DNA of 64,000 bases from Sulfurimonas sp. (GCF_029027405.1 NZ_CP093396.1:2429497-2493496); one strand, 5' to 3'; positions 45,147-54,328 are shown, numbered from the stretch's first letter. The notes: generated by a model from the sequence alone, not told the origin. Translations and numbers: made by a program.

Positions 45147-45884
45147 ATGCAAAAACTATTTTTCATTCTTTTACTAAGCTTCTTTTCTTTACATGCAAGT
45201 AGTATAAAAGTGGCTGTTGCGGCAAATGTCAGCTATGCCATACAAGATTTAACGAAAGAATTTAACAAAAAATTTCCAAATATAAAAGTCAAAATAATTC
45301 TTGGAAGCAGTGGTAAACTAACTGCACAAATAAAACATGGCGCTCCTTATCAAGTCTTTATATCAGCAGATATGAAGTATCCAGATGCTTTATTTAAACA
45401 AAAGATTGCCATCACAAAACCTAAGGTTTATGCTCTTGGCTCATTAGCACTTTTTTCACATAAAAAAATGGACTTAAGTGCTGGCATCTATGCATTAAAA
45501 AGAGCAAATATATCTAAAATAGCTCTAGCAAATCCAAAAACTGCTCCTTATGGCATAGCGGCCAAAGAGGCTTTAACAAATGCTAAAATATACAAAGAGT
45601 TAAAGAGTAAGTTTGTATATGGTGAGTCAATTTCTCAAACAGTTTCTTACGCTGTAAGTGCAACAGATGCTGGAATAATTGCTAAGTCATCACTTTATTC
45701 AAAAAATATGAAACATTATAAAAGAAAAGAAAATTGGGTAGAGATAAACTCAAAGTTATATACTCCCATAAAACAAGGCATAGTTTTACTACAAGAGAAT
45801 CCAGATGCACGAAATTTTTATAACTTTTTACTCTCTAATGACGCAAAAAATATATTTCAACAATATGGATATAAAACGCCATGA
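45147..45884 (+). CDS. modA: Molybdate ABC transporter, periplasmic binding protein
   Basis: A 245-residue exported solute-binding protein. After the signal peptide (FFILLLSFFSLHASS) come the ModA blocks VAVAANVSYAIQDLTKEF, ILGSSGKLTAQIKHGAPYQV, FISADMKYPD and LANPKTAPYGIAAKEAL, which hold the oxyanion (molybdate or tungstate) through serine hydroxyls. First gene of the mod operon; it overlaps the TOBE gene by four bases. Confidence 0.93.
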   Translation: MQKLFFILLLSFFSLHASSIKVAVAANVSYAIQDLTKEFNKKFPNIKVKIILGSSGKLTAQIKHGAPYQVFISADMKYPDALFKQKIAITKPKVYALGSLALFSHKKMDLSAGIYALKRANISKIALANPKTAPYGIAAKEALTNAKIYKELKSKFVYGESISQTVSYAVSATDAGIIAKSSLYSKNMKHYKRKENWVEINSKLYTPIKQGIVLLQENPDARNFYNFLLSNDAKNIFQQYGYKTP

Positions 45885-46276
45885 ATACCTTTAAAGCAAC
45901 AATCACAAAAATTCAAAATGTTGAGTGTTTAAATATTGTAAATTTTGACTTTGCCCAGCAGAACCTTAGTATGATGAGTCTAGATTTAAGTAAAAACTTA
46001 CAAGTTGGGAGTGAAGTTGAACTAACTGCAAAATCAACTCATATCGCAATAGCCAAGAGTTTTGAAGGCACTCTTAGCTACTCAAATCAACTAAGCGCTA
46101 AAATCATCTCTATAAACGAAGCACAACTCTTAACTAGCATACAACTTTCCTGCTCAGACATAATATGTGAAAGTGTTATAACAACTAGCTCATCACAAAG
46201 AATGAACTTACAAGTGAACGATAATGTCACTCTTCTTATACAAGCTAGTGAATTATCTATTAAAAGAGTTTTATAG
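45881..46276 (+). CDS. TOBE (Mop-like) molybdenum-binding protein
   Basis: A 131-residue protein made of two related halves, each with a TOBE/Mop-type pattern (NLQVGSEVELTAKSTHIAIAK and NLQVNDNVTLLIQASELSIK). Such molbindins bind molybdate and store or sense it. It lacks the winged-helix DNA-binding part of ModE, so it is not a repressor by itself. It overlaps modA (ATGA) and modB (TAGTG). Confidence 0.85.
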   Translation: MNTFKATITKIQNVECLNIVNFDFAQQNLSMMSLDLSKNLQVGSEVELTAKSTHIAIAKSFEGTLSYSNQLSAKIISINEAQLLTSIQLSCSDIICESVITTSSSQRMNLQVNDNVTLLIQASELSIKRVL

Positions 46277-46977
46277 TGTTTGAAATCCTAAGTAACCTCG
46301 AACTAGCTCCTTTTTTACTCTCTTTTAAATTAGCTGGTATTACTACTTTTATACTTTTTATACTTTGTTTGCCGTTTGCTTGGTGGCTCTCTCAAACAAA
46401 CTCAAAAAGTAAACCTGTACTAGAAGCCCTAACAGCCCTTCCAATAGTTCTTCCGCCATCTGTTATAGGTTTTTATATTTTAATAGCTCTTTCAAAAAAT
46501 TCTCCTATTGGTTCTTTTTTTGATGAGTATTTTAGTATAGATTTAGTTTTTAACTTTAATGGTTTAGTCATTGCGAGTTGTTTTTACTCTCTTCCATTTA
46601 TGGTGCAACCTCTTCAAAGTGGTTTTGAAACAGTAAATAAAAACATGCTTGAAGCCTCTTATGTAAGTGGAAAAAGCAAAGTAGAAACCATCTTAAGAGT
46701 TGCCCTTCCAAACATAAAACCAGCACTCATAAGTGCTATAATCGTAACTTTTGCTCATACAGTTGGAGAGTTTGGCGTAGTTTTAATGGTAGGTGGAAGT
46801 ATCCCAAATGAAACAAAAGTAGCATCTGTTGCCATTTATGAAATGGTAGAGATTATGGACTATAGTTCAGCTCATATCTATAGTGCTTTAATGCTGATAA
46901 TGAGTTTCTTAGTTCTTCTTAGTGTTTATATCTTTAACCATAAGAATAACAAACAATTTGCTGGGTTTCATCGATAA
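46276..46977 (+). CDS. modB: Molybdate ABC transporter, permease
   Basis: A 233-residue inner-membrane permease starting at a GTG that overlaps the upstream stop. Typical ModB blocks are PLALPWWLSQ-like LPFAWWLSQ, PIVLPPSVIGFYIL, SLPFMVQPLQSGFE and the EAA loop EASYVSGKSKVETILRVALP, which contacts the ModC ATPase. The C-terminal part TVGEFGVVLMVGGSIPNET is also standard. In related operons modC follows at once; here three unrelated genes come between them. Confidence 0.94.
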   Translation: MFEILSNLELAPFLLSFKLAGITTFILFILCLPFAWWLSQTNSKSKPVLEALTALPIVLPPSVIGFYILIALSKNSPIGSFFDEYFSIDLVFNFNGLVIASCFYSLPFMVQPLQSGFETVNKNMLEASYVSGKSKVETILRVALPNIKPALISAIIVTFAHTVGEFGVVLMVGGSIPNETKVASVAIYEMVEIMDYSSAHIYSALMLIMSFLVLLSVYIFNHKNNKQFAGFHR

Positions 46978-47006
46978 TGAAGAATTTGTTACAAGAGAAA
47001 CTATAG

Positions 47007-48566
47007 ATGGAACTAGTTTATTTATGGGTAGAAGATTATAAAAATATCAAAGAACAAGGCTTTAATTTTTCGCCTAGATTTGAGTGTAGTTATGATGAGA
47101 AGACAGAAGAATTAATTATAGATGAAAAAAAAGATTATGTAAGTATATTTCCTGAAAACATTAATGTTACTGCTATTATTGGGGAGAATGGGAGTGGGAA
47201 GAGTAGAACTTTAGAGTGCCTTGAAAAAATAATATTATCGGATGGAGAGCTAGATGAATTTAAATATATCTTGGTTTATTTTGATGAAGTGCAATTGTAC
47301 ATATCAAATATTGATATAGAAACTTCAATTCAAAAAGAAACTGTCTTTAATGATATTTGTTCATTAGCATATAAATATGATATTTCAAATGAAGAGATAG
47401 ATTATGCACAACATTATAGTACTGCAAATTTACATTATTTAACACTTCAAAAACAAGAAATAGTGAACATACTTTCTGCAAAACAAAATGATATGGACTC
47501 TTTTCATATTTCTTCATTTATGTATGAGCCTGTAAAAATAGAAATTTCTTTAAAACATTATTACAAACTTATTCAAGAGCATAGAAAGTTCCTTGATTTT
47601 AAAAAGAGTGATGAAATAGAAAGAATATTAAAAGATATAACAGATTCATATCATCAATATTTAACGATATGTTACATTAGGCAAGAAGGATTGGATGTAG
47701 CTTCTAGAGTACTGAAAAATAAAGAGTTGTTAATAGAAAATATAAAAACTCCATTATCGCTAAAGCATTACATTAGTTTTTTTATCCCTATTGCAATAAT
47801 GAAAGAATTTGAATTATCTAAAATGTCTCAAGAGCAAAAAGATATTTATTTTCATGAAGATTATTGGCATTACTTTGAATTTGATTTTATTGATGAAACA
47901 GAGAGAAGATATAATCATTTAAGTCATGGAGAAAAAGTTATTTTTTCTCAGCTTTTAGGTGTTTTTTTCTATATAAATGCATACGAAAAGTTATTATTTT
48001 TATTTGATGAGCCAGAAATAGCTTTACATCCTAATTGGCAAAAACAATATTTAAGTGAAGTAATTAACTTACTGAAAAAGATACCTAAGAAATATCATTT
48101 TATTTTTACAACTCATTCACCTTTTTTACTTTCTGATTTATCAAATCAAGATATTATATATTTAAATAAATATATAAAAGAAGATGCAGAAGTGAAACAA
48201 GCCTTACAAAAAGTAGGTAATTGTAAGAATGTAAGCAAAACAGTAAATATAAATCCTTTTGGAGCAAATATTCATACACTTTTATCTCATGGTTTTTTTA
48301 TGGAAAATGGTCTTATGGGTGAGTTTGCAAAAAGTACAATTGATGATATTATTAAAAATTTAAAAGATGAAAAATTCAATCCAACAATGGAAGAAAAAGA
48401 AAAATTATTAGCTACTATAAAAATTATTGGCGAAGATTTTTTAAGAGTAAAACTATTGGATATGTATTACAAAAAATTTGATGATGATTTAACAAAAAAA
48501 CAGAGAAAAGAAGAACTTTTAAAACAAAAACAAAATATAGAAAAAGAATTAAAACATTATGATTAA
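47007..48566 (+). CDS. AAA ATPase of a Septu-like (PtuA-type) defence pair
   Basis: A 519-residue ABC/OLD-like ATPase. Walker A is GENGSGKS (around residue 59), the signature-like block is LSHGEKVIFSQLL, Walker B is LLFLFDEPEIALHPNWQ and the switch histidine is in FIFTTHSPFLLSDLS. The N terminus (YLWVEDYKNIKEQGFNFSP) is typical of these RecF-like phage-defence ATPases. The C terminus is a charged coil (KKQRKEELLKQKQNIEKEL). Overlapping by eight bases with a downstream HNH gene, it forms the ATPase/HNH pair seen in Septu systems (PtuA/PtuB) and in Ec78-type retrons; no reverse transcriptase is present here. Codons are notably A-rich compared with modB. Confidence 0.75.
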   Translation: MELVYLWVEDYKNIKEQGFNFSPRFECSYDEKTEELIIDEKKDYVSIFPENINVTAIIGENGSGKSRTLECLEKIILSDGELDEFKYILVYFDEVQLYISNIDIETSIQKETVFNDICSLAYKYDISNEEIDYAQHYSTANLHYLTLQKQEIVNILSAKQNDMDSFHISSFMYEPVKIEISLKHYYKLIQEHRKFLDFKKSDEIERILKDITDSYHQYLTICYIRQEGLDVASRVLKNKELLIENIKTPLSLKHYISFFIPIAIMKEFELSKMSQEQKDIYFHEDYWHYFEFDFIDETERRYNHLSHGEKVIFSQLLGVFFYINAYEKLLFLFDEPEIALHPNWQKQYLSEVINLLKKIPKKYHFIFTTHSPFLLSDLSNQDIIYLNKYIKEDAEVKQALQKVGNCKNVSKTVNINPFGANIHTLLSHGFFMENGLMGEFAKSTIDDIIKNLKDEKFNPTMEEKEKLLATIKIIGEDFLRVKLLDMYYKKFDDDLTKKQRKEELLKQKQNIEKELKHYD

Positions 48567-49494
48567 AATCCCATATCCAAATCAACAAGTTTTAGATAAC
48601 TATTTTGATGATGTTAAGGATGAGCTTTTAGAAAGAATTCAAAAAATAAAAGCAGGAAAAAAGGTAACAAGAAAGAAAAAGACTTATAAAGTGACTAAAC
48701 CAATAATGAGTATCTTAAATTATTTAGACAATGAAAATAATTTAAAAAAAATGATTTTAGCAAAACCAAATAATCTTATAAGAATGATTCAATTTACAGA
48801 AAAGAAATTTAAAAAAGCCAGATATTCAAAAGAAGCGCTAAATAATATTTTATTTAGTATATTTATTGACTATGGTTATAAAAAAATTGATAAATTGGAA
48901 TTTATTGATAATATAAATCTAGGAAGTTGTCCATATTGCAATAGAAATTATATTTTTACTGTAAATAAAAAAGGTTCGGTAAAACCCGAAATTGACCATT
49001 TTTATCCTACATCAAAATATCCTTACCTTGCTGTTTGTTTTTTCAATCTAATTCCATCATGCCCAACTTGTAATGGATTTGGAGCAAAAGAGGCGAAAGA
49101 TACTTTTTATGCTTACCCAATAACAAATCCTTATGAATTAAAAGAAGATGATTTTAAATTTTCAATCTCTCCAGAAAGTATTGAATTTTTTAATGTTAAA
49201 AATAAAAAATATGATTTTGGAAGTTTTGAGATAGAAGTGTATGGAAATAATGCAAATTTAGAAGTTTTTAAATTAGAAGAACTATATAAACAACATAAAG
49301 ATATAGTTTTAGAATTATTAATAAAAAAAGCCTATTATCCAGATAGTTACGTTCAAGAATTAAAAGGTTTTGATTTTTCAGAAGATGAAATATATAGATA
49401 TTTATTTTCTAATTATAAAGAAGAAAAAGACCTACACAAAAGACCACTAAGCAAACTAATAAAAGATATTTCGCAAGAGTTGGAGTTAATATAA
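48559..49494 (+). CDS. HNH nuclease of a Septu-like (PtuB-type) defence pair
   Basis: A 311-residue protein with an HNH fold in the middle: CPYCNRNYIF, then EIDHFYPTSKYPYLAVC, FFNLIPSCPTC and NGFGAKEAKD, giving two zinc-type Cys pairs and the catalytic DH and N. A lysine-rich N terminus (KAGKKVTRKKKTYKVT) could bind DNA. It starts inside the ATPase gene and is therefore translationally coupled. As a pair they probably degrade nucleic acid on phage infection; this is inferred from gene pairing, not shown. Confidence 0.75.
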   Translation: MIKIPYPNQQVLDNYFDDVKDELLERIQKIKAGKKVTRKKKTYKVTKPIMSILNYLDNENNLKKMILAKPNNLIRMIQFTEKKFKKARYSKEALNNILFSIFIDYGYKKIDKLEFIDNINLGSCPYCNRNYIFTVNKKGSVKPEIDHFYPTSKYPYLAVCFFNLIPSCPTCNGFGAKEAKDTFYAYPITNPYELKEDDFKFSISPESIEFFNVKNKKYDFGSFEIEVYGNNANLEVFKLEELYKQHKDIVLELLIKKAYYPDSYVQELKGFDFSEDEIYRYLFSNYKEEKDLHKRPLSKLIKDISQELELI

Positions 49495-49563
49495 CAAAAT
49501 GCAATACTTTTCAATAAAACAACTTTTTCATGTTAGACTTTATAAAAACATCAAGGTTAGCTT

Positions 49564-50304
49564 ATGTCAAATATTACAGTATTAGAACAAAGTATATCAA
49601 CAAAGAAAATAAACAAAAATGATTATATTTGTATAACAGATATTGCAAAATATAAAGATAGTAGTGATGCGAATGATATTATTAAAAACTGGTTTAGGAA
49701 TCGTAATACCATAGAGTTTTTAGGTATTTGGGAAAGACTAAATAATCCAGATTTTAAACCCGTCGAATTCGACCTAATTAAAAAAGAAGCTGGACTTAAC
49801 AGTTTTACAATGAGTGGAAAGAAGTGGATTGAAAAAACAAATGCTATAGGCATAGTATCCAAATCTGGACGATATGGTGGAACATATGCTCACAAAGACA
49901 TTGCGTTTGAATTTGCATCTTGGGTTAGTGTTGAATTTAAACTATATCTCATAAAAGAGTTTCAAAGACTAAAAGAACAAGAGCAAAAACAGTTAGGTTG
50001 GGATATAAAAAGAAACCTAACTAAGATAAACTATAGAATTCATACAGATGCTATTAAAAACAATATTGTTCCAAACCTACTCAACCAATCTCAAGTAAAT
50101 TTTATATATGCTAGTGAAGCTGATATTTTAAATGTTTCGTTATTTGGACAAACTGTAAAAGAGTTCAGAGATAAAAATCCGAAATTAAAAGGAAATATAA
50201 GAGACACAGCAGATGTAGCGCAACTTGTATGCTTATCAAACCTTGAAAGTATGAATGCTTTGTTTATACAAGAAGGTATGAGTCAAGCTCAAAGATTTGT
50301 ATAA
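49564..50304 (+). CDS. KilA-N domain protein, probably 3'-truncated
   Basis: A 246-residue protein with the KilA-N DNA-binding domain: YICITDIAKYKDSSDANDII, WFRNRNTIEFLGIWERLNNP, then GRYGGTYAHKDIAFEFASWV. KilA-N proteins are typical of phages and mobile islands. The C-terminal part (NIRDTADVAQLVCLSNLESM, then IQEGMSQAQRF) is the conserved tail, but it stops at a TAA exactly where relatives continue with a KLNK-like segment; after the stop the frame reads LYKN. It is therefore probably a nonsense-shortened copy. It is the third gene of the cassette between modB and modC. Confidence 0.75.
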   Translation: MSNITVLEQSISTKKINKNDYICITDIAKYKDSSDANDIIKNWFRNRNTIEFLGIWERLNNPDFKPVEFDLIKKEAGLNSFTMSGKKWIEKTNAIGIVSKSGRYGGTYAHKDIAFEFASWVSVEFKLYLIKEFQRLKEQEQKQLGWDIKRNLTKINYRIHTDAIKNNIVPNLLNQSQVNFIYASEADILNVSLFGQTVKEFRDKNPKLKGNIRDTADVAQLVCLSNLESMNALFIQEGMSQAQRFV

Positions 50305-50335
50305 CTGTACAAAAATTAGAAAGTGAAAATAAACA

Positions 50336-51172
50336 ATGATAAAAATAGATATAAACACAAATATCCTCTCTTTAAAACTTGAGATAAATGAAGGTGACTT
50401 TATAGCTTTGAGTGGGAAAAGTGGAAGTGGTAAAACAACTCTTTTAAGAGTTTTAGCTGGGCTTGAAGTTGCAAAAGGAAATATTGAAGTAAATGGTGAC
50501 TCTTGGCTAAGTGATAAAGTCAACCTTGCTCCACAAAAAAGAGAGATAGGTTTTATCTTTCAAGATTATGCTCTTTTTACAAATATGAGTGTTTTAAAAA
50601 ACCTTTTATATGTCAAAAATGATATTAAATTAGCGACTCATCTTTTAGAAATAACAGAACTCTCAACTATGAAAGATAGACTTCCTTCAACTCTAAGTGG
50701 AGGGCAACAACAAAGAGTTGCACTTTGTCGAGCTATGATGAACAAACCAAAACTTTTACTTATGGATGAACCTCTCTCAGCCCTAGATGAACAGATGCGA
50801 ACAAAACTACAAAATGAACTTTTAACCATGCATAAAGAGTTTAAAACTACTACTATCATGGTAAGTCACGACCCAAGTGAGATATACAGACTTGCATCTA
50901 GAGTAGTAGTTTTAGAAGATGGGAAAATCATAAATGATGGAACGCCAAAAGATGTACTACTTAGAACTTCAGGAAGTCAAAAGTTTTCATTTTCTGGACA
51001 AATACTTGAGATAAAAAGAGTAGATGCCATCTTCATAGCCATCATAGCAATTGGACAACAACTTGTTGAAGTTGTACTAAGTGATAGTGAAGCACAAGGT
51101 TTAGAAGTTTCTCAAATGATAGAAGTAAGCACAAAAGCTTTTACACCAATAATCAGCACTATAAATAAGTAA
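50336..51172 (+). CDS. modC: Molybdate ABC transporter, ATP-binding protein
   Basis: A 278-residue ATPase: Walker A GKSGSGKTT near residue 28, Q-loop IFQDYALF, signature LSGGQQQRVALCRAM, Walker B LLLMDEPLSALD and switch VSHDP. The last 60 residues are a short TOBE-like part. It belongs with modA and modB but is separated from modB by 3.4 kb of foreign genes. Its own promoter or read-through from the cassette must drive it; no strong promoter was seen in the 31 bases before it. Confidence 0.92.
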   Translation: MIKIDINTNILSLKLEINEGDFIALSGKSGSGKTTLLRVLAGLEVAKGNIEVNGDSWLSDKVNLAPQKREIGFIFQDYALFTNMSVLKNLLYVKNDIKLATHLLEITELSTMKDRLPSTLSGGQQQRVALCRAMMNKPKLLLMDEPLSALDEQMRTKLQNELLTMHKEFKTTTIMVSHDPSEIYRLASRVVVLEDGKIINDGTPKDVLLRTSGSQKFSFSGQILEIKRVDAIFIAIIAIGQQLVEVVLSDSEAQGLEVSQMIEVSTKAFTPIISTINK

Positions 51173-51190
51173 AACAAAAAGGATTTAAAA

Positions 51191-51664
51191 ATGTCAAACT
51201 TTAAAATTACCCCAACAGTTTTTGGTCAAAGACCAGATTTCCCTAAACCTAACCCTGAGTTTATGAAAGCCATAGGTGGTGAAAAAGGAATGCAAGAGCT
51301 TTTTGATAAATTTTACGACATGGTTTCGCAGAGTGATATAGCACACTTTTTTCCTCAAGATGAAGAAGAAATGAATGAAGTAAAAAAACGAAATACTTTA
51401 TACTTTATAGAGTTTTTTGGTGGTGCAAAAAAGTACTCAAGCCTTGCTGGTAAATCTATGGATGTTATAGATATGCATATAGGATTTTCTATAACTGAAA
51501 AAGCTAGATGGGCGTGGCTTGGAGTTGTAGAAGATTTACTGCAAGATCTTGATATAGATGATAATTTAAAACAAGGTTTTTGGGATACATTCGAGAGCTT
51601 TAGCAAGTGGACTGTAAATCGCGACACTATCGTAAAGTCATACGAAGACCTAGTAAAACTTTAG
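51191..51664 (+). CDS. Truncated (2/2) hemoglobin-like globin
   Basis: A 157-residue globin of the truncated type. The N-terminal extension (KITPTVFGQRPDFPKPNPEF) is followed by IGGEKGMQELFDKFYDMV, YFIEFFGGAKKYS and MDVIDMHIGFSITEKARWAW, in which the histidine is the probable proximal heme ligand and the Trp is typical of group II. Such globins handle O2 or NO in the cytoplasm. It follows modC by 18 bases and ends overlapping the convergent cupin gene by four bases. Confidence 0.82.
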   Translation: MSNFKITPTVFGQRPDFPKPNPEFMKAIGGEKGMQELFDKFYDMVSQSDIAHFFPQDEEEMNEVKKRNTLYFIEFFGGAKKYSSLAGKSMDVIDMHIGFSITEKARWAWLGVVEDLLQDLDIDDNLKQGFWDTFESFSKWTVNRDTIVKSYEDLVKL

Positions 51665-51978
51665 TAGTGTACTACTAACCAAATCGTTTTAAAATTAGGT
51701 TTTGTCCAAGAAACCCTGTGCTTTTTTAGAGCTGGAATATTTATATAATCTCCAGCAAAAAGTTTAACTTCTTTAGAGTTTTCAAACTCTAAAATTGCTT
51801 CTCCTTGAATTAGCATAACCCATTCAGAATCTTTTTGCTCGTACCATTTTCCCTCTGGCGTGACATGCCCATATGAGATAATACGCTCTATTTTAACTCC
51901 ATCTTTTGATAGGATTTCTTCAAAAATTTCCTCTTTGATCTCAGTTGGGATAGATGCTAGCATATTACTCTTATTCAT
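51661..51978 (-). CDS. Small cupin-domain protein
   Basis: A 105-residue single cupin: GHVTPEGKWYEQKDSEWVML, IQGEAILEFE, AGDYINIPALKKHRVSW. The first motif lacks the usual two-histidine pair, so metal binding may be altered; one histidine remains in GHVTP and one in KKHRV. Function unknown. Start chosen at 51978, where the ATG overlaps the preceding gene's stop; an ATG at 51963 is also possible. Confidence 0.78.
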   Translation of the reverse strand: MNKSNMLASIPTEIKEEIFEEILSKDGVKIERIISYGHVTPEGKWYEQKDSEWVMLIQGEAILEFENSKEVKLFAGDYINIPALKKHRVSWTKPNFKTIWLVVHY

Positions 51979-52762
51979 TAAAATATCCACTCATATAACC
52001 AACTACTCTTGAAGTGTCTCCACTGGCATCTGCGCTTGTTCTATAATCAAGTAAAGAAAAATCTAAAGAGAGTTTTTTTGCACTAATCATCATCGCTTGA
52101 ACTCCTGTAATTCCACAAGCTTCACATCCACTGTGAAGTTTATTTATATCTAAATTTTTAATCGCTTCTAGACAGATAGCGTCTAAAGTATTTGCTTCTT
52201 CTTGATTGTAAAAATGACTCAAATCTGTACTAATTACAACACCATTATTTTCATCTTCTAAGATATAATCTATAATTTTACTGATTTGCTTGGCATCTAT
52301 ACTTGAATATACTAATTCTAAAATATTCACTTCTTGCATATAGTGTTTTATAAATGGAAATTGCACTTCTGTACTATGTTCTTTGTGAGCTTGTTCAAAA
52401 TAAGATAATGAAAATTTATCTTTTAAACTATCTCCTAATTCAGTAGATGCCTCTATATCTCCAAGCGGAGTTTTATAAGATGCAAAATCTCCAAGACTTA
52501 TGCCATCAAATGCTACTCTATGCGAAGGTCCGATAACTACAATATTTTTAATTTTACTATTTTTTAAAACTTTATAAGCAAGGTTAGCACTATAACCTGA
52601 GTAAACATAACCAGCATGAGGAACTATTACAGCTCTGCTTTGTTTTGCATCTGTATTTATATTTTGCTCTTCAAGGTGTTTGTTAAAATGTTCAAAATAT
52701 CTATATAGCTCTTCTTTAGCATCTGGATAAAAACTACCATTTATGCTCATCTCTCTTTTCAT
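51971..52762 (-). CDS. amrB: MEMO-family protein (AmmeMemoRadiSam system protein B)
   Basis: A 263-residue MEMO protein: IVPHAGYVYSGYSANLAYKV and, later, HKEHSTEVQFPFIKHYM and STDLSHFYNQEEA carry the histidines that hold a metal, as in extradiol-dioxygenase-like folds. It overlaps the radical-SAM gene by four bases. The three-gene set is widespread but its biochemical role is not established. Confidence 0.9.
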   Translation of the reverse strand: MKREMSINGSFYPDAKEELYRYFEHFNKHLEEQNINTDAKQSRAVIVPHAGYVYSGYSANLAYKVLKNSKIKNIVVIGPSHRVAFDGISLGDFASYKTPLGDIEASTELGDSLKDKFSLSYFEQAHKEHSTEVQFPFIKHYMQEVNILELVYSSIDAKQISKIIDYILEDENNGVVISTDLSHFYNQEEANTLDAICLEAIKNLDINKLHSGCEACGITGVQAMMISAKKLSLDFSLLDYRTSADASGDTSRVVGYMSGYFNE

Positions 52763-53748
52763 TGAAAAACTCCTTTTATGCTACTTTGACATTTTATGCA
52801 TTTGTTATTTTTTATATTTAGCATCTGTGCATTAAAACCGCTTCTTTTAATAAGCTCCGCATTACAAACACAGCAGTAAGTAGTGTTATCAGCTAAAATA
52901 TTTCCAAGATAAACATATTTTATACCATAACTATGGGCTATTTCTTTTGCTTTTTGCATACTCTCTTCACTAGTTCTTGGAGTGTCAAGCATTTTATAAT
53001 CAGGATGAAAAGCACTTAGATGCCACGGCACATCTACTCCTAATTTTGAAGATATAAATTCTGCCATTTTATGAATCTCTTCTTCACTGTCATTAATATC
53101 TGGAATGATTAAAGTTGTAATTTCAAGCCAAATATCACTTTTAGAAAACTCAATCAATGATTCTAAAACACCATCTAAGTCTGTTTTTAAAACCTTTTTA
53201 TAGTACTCGTGCGAAAAACTTTTTAAGTCAATATTTACAGCATCTAGCCAACTGTTCATATCTTGCAAAACTTCTTTGGATTCATACCCACTTGATACAA
53301 ATACATTTTTAATCCCATTTTCTTTAGCTAACACACCTATATCTTTTGCGTATGGATACCAAATAGTTGGCTCATTGTAAGTGTAACTAATACTTTGTGT
53401 TTTATGTTTAAGAGCTAAATCAACTATATCCTGAGGAGAATAATTTACGCTCTCATCAACAACAGATGTTTGAGATATAGAATGGTTTTGACAAAAAGGA
53501 CAACGAAAATTACAGCCAACTGTTCCAATAGAAAGTGATGAAGAAGATGGCAAAAAATGATAAAGTGGCTTTTTCTCAATGGGGTCTAAATGCAAAGCAC
53601 TTGGATGTCCATAGGTTTTATTTACTAGCTTTGCATCTTCGTTAAAGTTAACTCCACATATAGCACTTTTACCTTCTTTTAGAGTGCAATAGTGCTTGCA
53701 TAAAAGGCAAGTTATATGGTTTTCATCTTTATAGGCAAAGTATTTCAT
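52759..53748 (-). CDS. amrS: Radical SAM enzyme of the AmmeMemoRadiSam system
   Basis: A 329-residue radical SAM protein. The cluster motif is C79, C83, C86 (GCNFRCPFCQNHS). N-terminal cysteines (C14, C17, C21, C31) and a C-terminal zinc-ribbon-like set (CCVCNAEL, then CIKC) are standard in this family. I choose the ATG at 53748, with AAGAAG in front; the longer frame starts inside the AMMECR1 gene, which it overlaps by 20 bases. Reaction unknown. Confidence 0.9.
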   Translation of the reverse strand: MKYFAYKDENHITCLLCKHYCTLKEGKSAICGVNFNEDAKLVNKTYGHPSALHLDPIEKKPLYHFLPSSSSLSIGTVGCNFRCPFCQNHSISQTSVVDESVNYSPQDIVDLALKHKTQSISYTYNEPTIWYPYAKDIGVLAKENGIKNVFVSSGYESKEVLQDMNSWLDAVNIDLKSFSHEYYKKVLKTDLDGVLESLIEFSKSDIWLEITTLIIPDINDSEEEIHKMAEFISSKLGVDVPWHLSAFHPDYKMLDTPRTSEESMQKAKEIAHSYGIKYVYLGNILADNTTYCCVCNAELIKRSGFNAQMLNIKNNKCIKCQSSIKGVFQ

Positions 53749-54301
53749 CATAATCTTCTTGGATATGTTCAACTTGATATGTGTATATAGTTGGATGTTC
53801 ATCATAGATGCTTTTAGTTGCACCAGCTTTTAAACTTAGATGCTCTAAAAAGAGTTCTGACGTACTTAACTGCTCCCAAACTTGAGGTAAAAATGTACCA
53901 CTATATCTTGAATGCTTTAAGATAAGTCCATCTATATTTGGTCTAATCTTTTGCAGTAAATCTTCATAATCTACATACTCTAAAATTTTAGGCTCACTCA
54001 AAAGTGAAACTTCAATATTTAAAGATGAAAGTTCTTCTTTACTCAAAGCATTAAACCTAGGATCAGAAAAACCTGCCGAAACTCCATTGTAAGCAAGATC
54101 ATCAAAAAGTGTTCTGTGAGCTATGATGGAACCTATGCAACCTCGTAACTCTTTGTTATACTTTAGAGTTACAAAAACTGCTCCATCTTTTTTCAGATAT
54201 GGATATTCTTTTAAAATACTATTTTCATCAAAAGTATAATTTTCATCAAGTTTGTTTAATATGGCACTTTTTGCAATTTGTAGTAAAACTTTATCAAGCA
54301 T
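53729..54301 (-). CDS. amrA: AMMECR1-domain protein (AmmeMemoRadiSam system protein A)
   Basis: A 190-residue AMMECR1 protein with the family signature KYNKELRGCIGSIIAHRTLF and later GVSAGFSDPRFNALSKEEL and GTFLPQVWEQL. AGGAG lies five bases before the ATG. First gene of the three-gene set on this strand. Confidence 0.93.
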   Translation of the reverse strand: MLDKVLLQIAKSAILNKLDENYTFDENSILKEYPYLKKDGAVFVTLKYNKELRGCIGSIIAHRTLFDDLAYNGVSAGFSDPRFNALSKEELSSLNIEVSLLSEPKILEYVDYEDLLQKIRPNIDGLILKHSRYSGTFLPQVWEQLSTSELFLEHLSLKAGATKSIYDEHPTIYTYQVEHIQEDYDEILCL

Positions 54302-54328
54302 AAGAACTCCTAATAAAGTATTATATTA

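Noticed and set aside
46978..47006. Search for direct repeats or an attachment site at the edges of the cassette in the mod operon
   Set aside because: No shared sequence of useful length was seen between 46960-47010 and 50290-50340.
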